A DNA stretch of 5,372 bases from Bacillota bacterium (GTDB lineage Bacteria; Bacillota; Clostridia; Christensenellales; SZUA-584). Shown in pieces: positions 4,638-5,372 of this stretch (positions within the stretch are counted from its first letter, which is position 1; each line of letters opens with the position of its first letter). The position numbers were made by a program, and so were the translations under genes. The stretch spans positions 1-5,372 of the forward strand of contig JAEZIW010000217.1 in assembly GCA_023436525.1 (NCBI GenBank), given 5' to 3'. The notes beneath the pieces are model-generated. The model had not been told where the DNA came from, searched no databases, and saw only the letters and a list, made by a program, of their open reading frames with translations.

Positions 4638-5372
4638 TCACTGATCTGATTACGTCCTTTCGACTTGGCGCGATACAAAGCGTTGTCGGCAGCCTCCCAG
4701 AGGGCTTTACGGGTCATGTGGCTGCTCGGCATGGCATCTGCAATGCCAATGCTCATCGTCAAACAGCCAAACGGTGAACCGGCGTTTTCAATTCCAAGCG
4801 CACGGATGTGAGATTGAATGGTTTCGGCAATGCTGCGAGCGGTCCGTAAATCAGCTTCGGGAAGCAAAACAATAAACTCGTCTCCGCCGTACCGCGCGGC
4901 CAAGTCGCCCGGACGATGCAGCGATTTGCTGATTGCTTTGGCGACAGCAGTCAGACAGTTGTCGCCGCCCTGATGCCCTTTTGTGTCGTTGATTTCTTTG
5001 AAATAATCGATATCGAGCATGATCACGGCCATGGTTTTTTGGTCTCTGAGGGCGCGCCGCCATTCGCGGCTGTACACATCGTCCCAAAAGCGGCGGTTCG
5101 GCAGCCCGGTCAGCTCATCAAGATAAGACAGGCGCTCGAGCTTTTGGTTCAGCGCTTTTATTTTATCGAGTGCGGCGGCGGCATCCCGCAGGTCCACCAG
5201 CTCCGTCACGTCGCTGAACAGCACCGTCACACCGATGGGTTCCACCACATGCTCGATCTCCGCTTTGAGAAAAGAGGTCGTCACAAACAGCGATTTTTCT
5301 TTTGTGCCCGTAAAATAACGGCACACTCTGTGATGACTCATTGAAGAATCATAAACTGCGTCGAGAATGATC
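4634..5372 (-). CDS. Diguanylate cyclase with N-terminal PAS-like sensor (GGDEF), 5'-partial
   Basis: This gene makes cyclic di-GMP from two GTP. The reading frame is open to the right edge with no stop. An ATG exists at 5341, but the codons before it stay open (ILDAVYDSS), so the true start lies outside the window and the ATG should not be taken as the start. Numbering from that ATG: residues 1-47 look like the end of a PAS domain (CRYFTGTKEKSLFVTTSFL, then GVTVLFSDVTE), followed by a short helical linker (48-72) and the GGDEF domain (about 73-235). Conserved blocks are DELTGLPNRRF (75-85), MLDIDYFKEINDTKGHQGGD (108-127), and an intact active site YGGDEF (151-156, bases 4874-4891). The inhibitory I-site RxxD is present as RPGD (143-146), five residues before GGDEF, so product feedback inhibition is likely. 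No EAL or HD-GYP domain follows. It converges on the phosphatase gene with a 4-bp overlap. Confidence 0.92.
   Translation of the reverse strand, partial: IILDAVYDSSMSHHRVCRYFTGTKEKSLFVTTSFLKAEIEHVVEPIGVTVLFSDVTELVDLRDAAAALDKIKALNQKLERLSYLDELTGLPNRRFWDDVYSREWRRALRDQKTMAVIMLDIDYFKEINDTKGHQGGDNCLTAVAKAISKSLHRPGDLAARYGGDEFIVLLPEADLRTARSIAETIQSHIRALGIENAGSPFGCLTMSIGIADAMPSSHMTRKALWEAADNALYRAKSKGRNQISD

Noticed and set aside
5339..5341. ATG at 5341 as the true start of the cyclase
   Set aside because: The frame stays open upstream to the window edge and the adjoining residues look like the inside of a PAS domain, so the start is outside the window.
4916..5344. + strand open frame of 142 codons opposite the GGDEF gene
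   Set aside because: The - strand frame carries the full GGDEF motif set; the + strand translation has no recognisable features.

Overview
The window most likely comes from a Gram-positive, anaerobic Firmicute of the class Clostridia. The evidence is strong AGGAGG-type ribosome binding sites, moderate GC content, a polar amino-acid ABC transporter followed by SpoIIA/Rsb-type partner-switching proteins, and intergenic palindromes of a kind common in gut Clostridia. The genus cannot be read from the sequence. No RNA genes, CRISPR arrays or insertion sequences were seen.

Layout. On the + strand, 1-2385 is a tight four-gene run: the 3' part of an amino-acid ABC permease (1-550), its ATPase (554-1639), a STAS anti-anti-sigma-like protein (1651-1953) and an RsbW/SpoIIAB-like GHKL kinase (1984-2385). 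Each of the last three has a good Shine-Dalgarno site, and the gaps are 3 to 30 bp. A 410-bp non-coding gap (2386-2795) holds three imperfect palindromic elements. It is followed by a membrane-bound RsbU/SpoIIE-type PP2C phosphatase (2796-4637) with an extracytoplasmic sensor region. A diguanylate cyclase (GGDEF) gene converges from the - strand (4634 to the right edge). Its stop codon overlaps the phosphatase stop by 4 bp, and its 5' end lies outside the window.

How the genes may work together. A complete partner-switching set is present: a STAS phospho-acceptor, a kinase and a sensor phosphatase. It sits directly behind an amino-acid importer, and no sigma factor is visible. The most unusual point is that the importer ATPase is about 115 residues longer than normal. 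The extra C-terminal part looks like a degenerate copy of the same GHKL fold as the kinase two genes downstream: they share an LNAxxExFC start, an EE pair, an aspartate and an NPLE block. The N-box Asn and the glycines of the G2 box are lost. A plausible reading, which is inference, is that the transporter carries a pseudokinase docking domain. The STAS protein, toggled by kinase and phosphatase, could then control transport directly, or transport could feed into the switch. The neighbouring diguanylate cyclase suggests a broader signalling locus.
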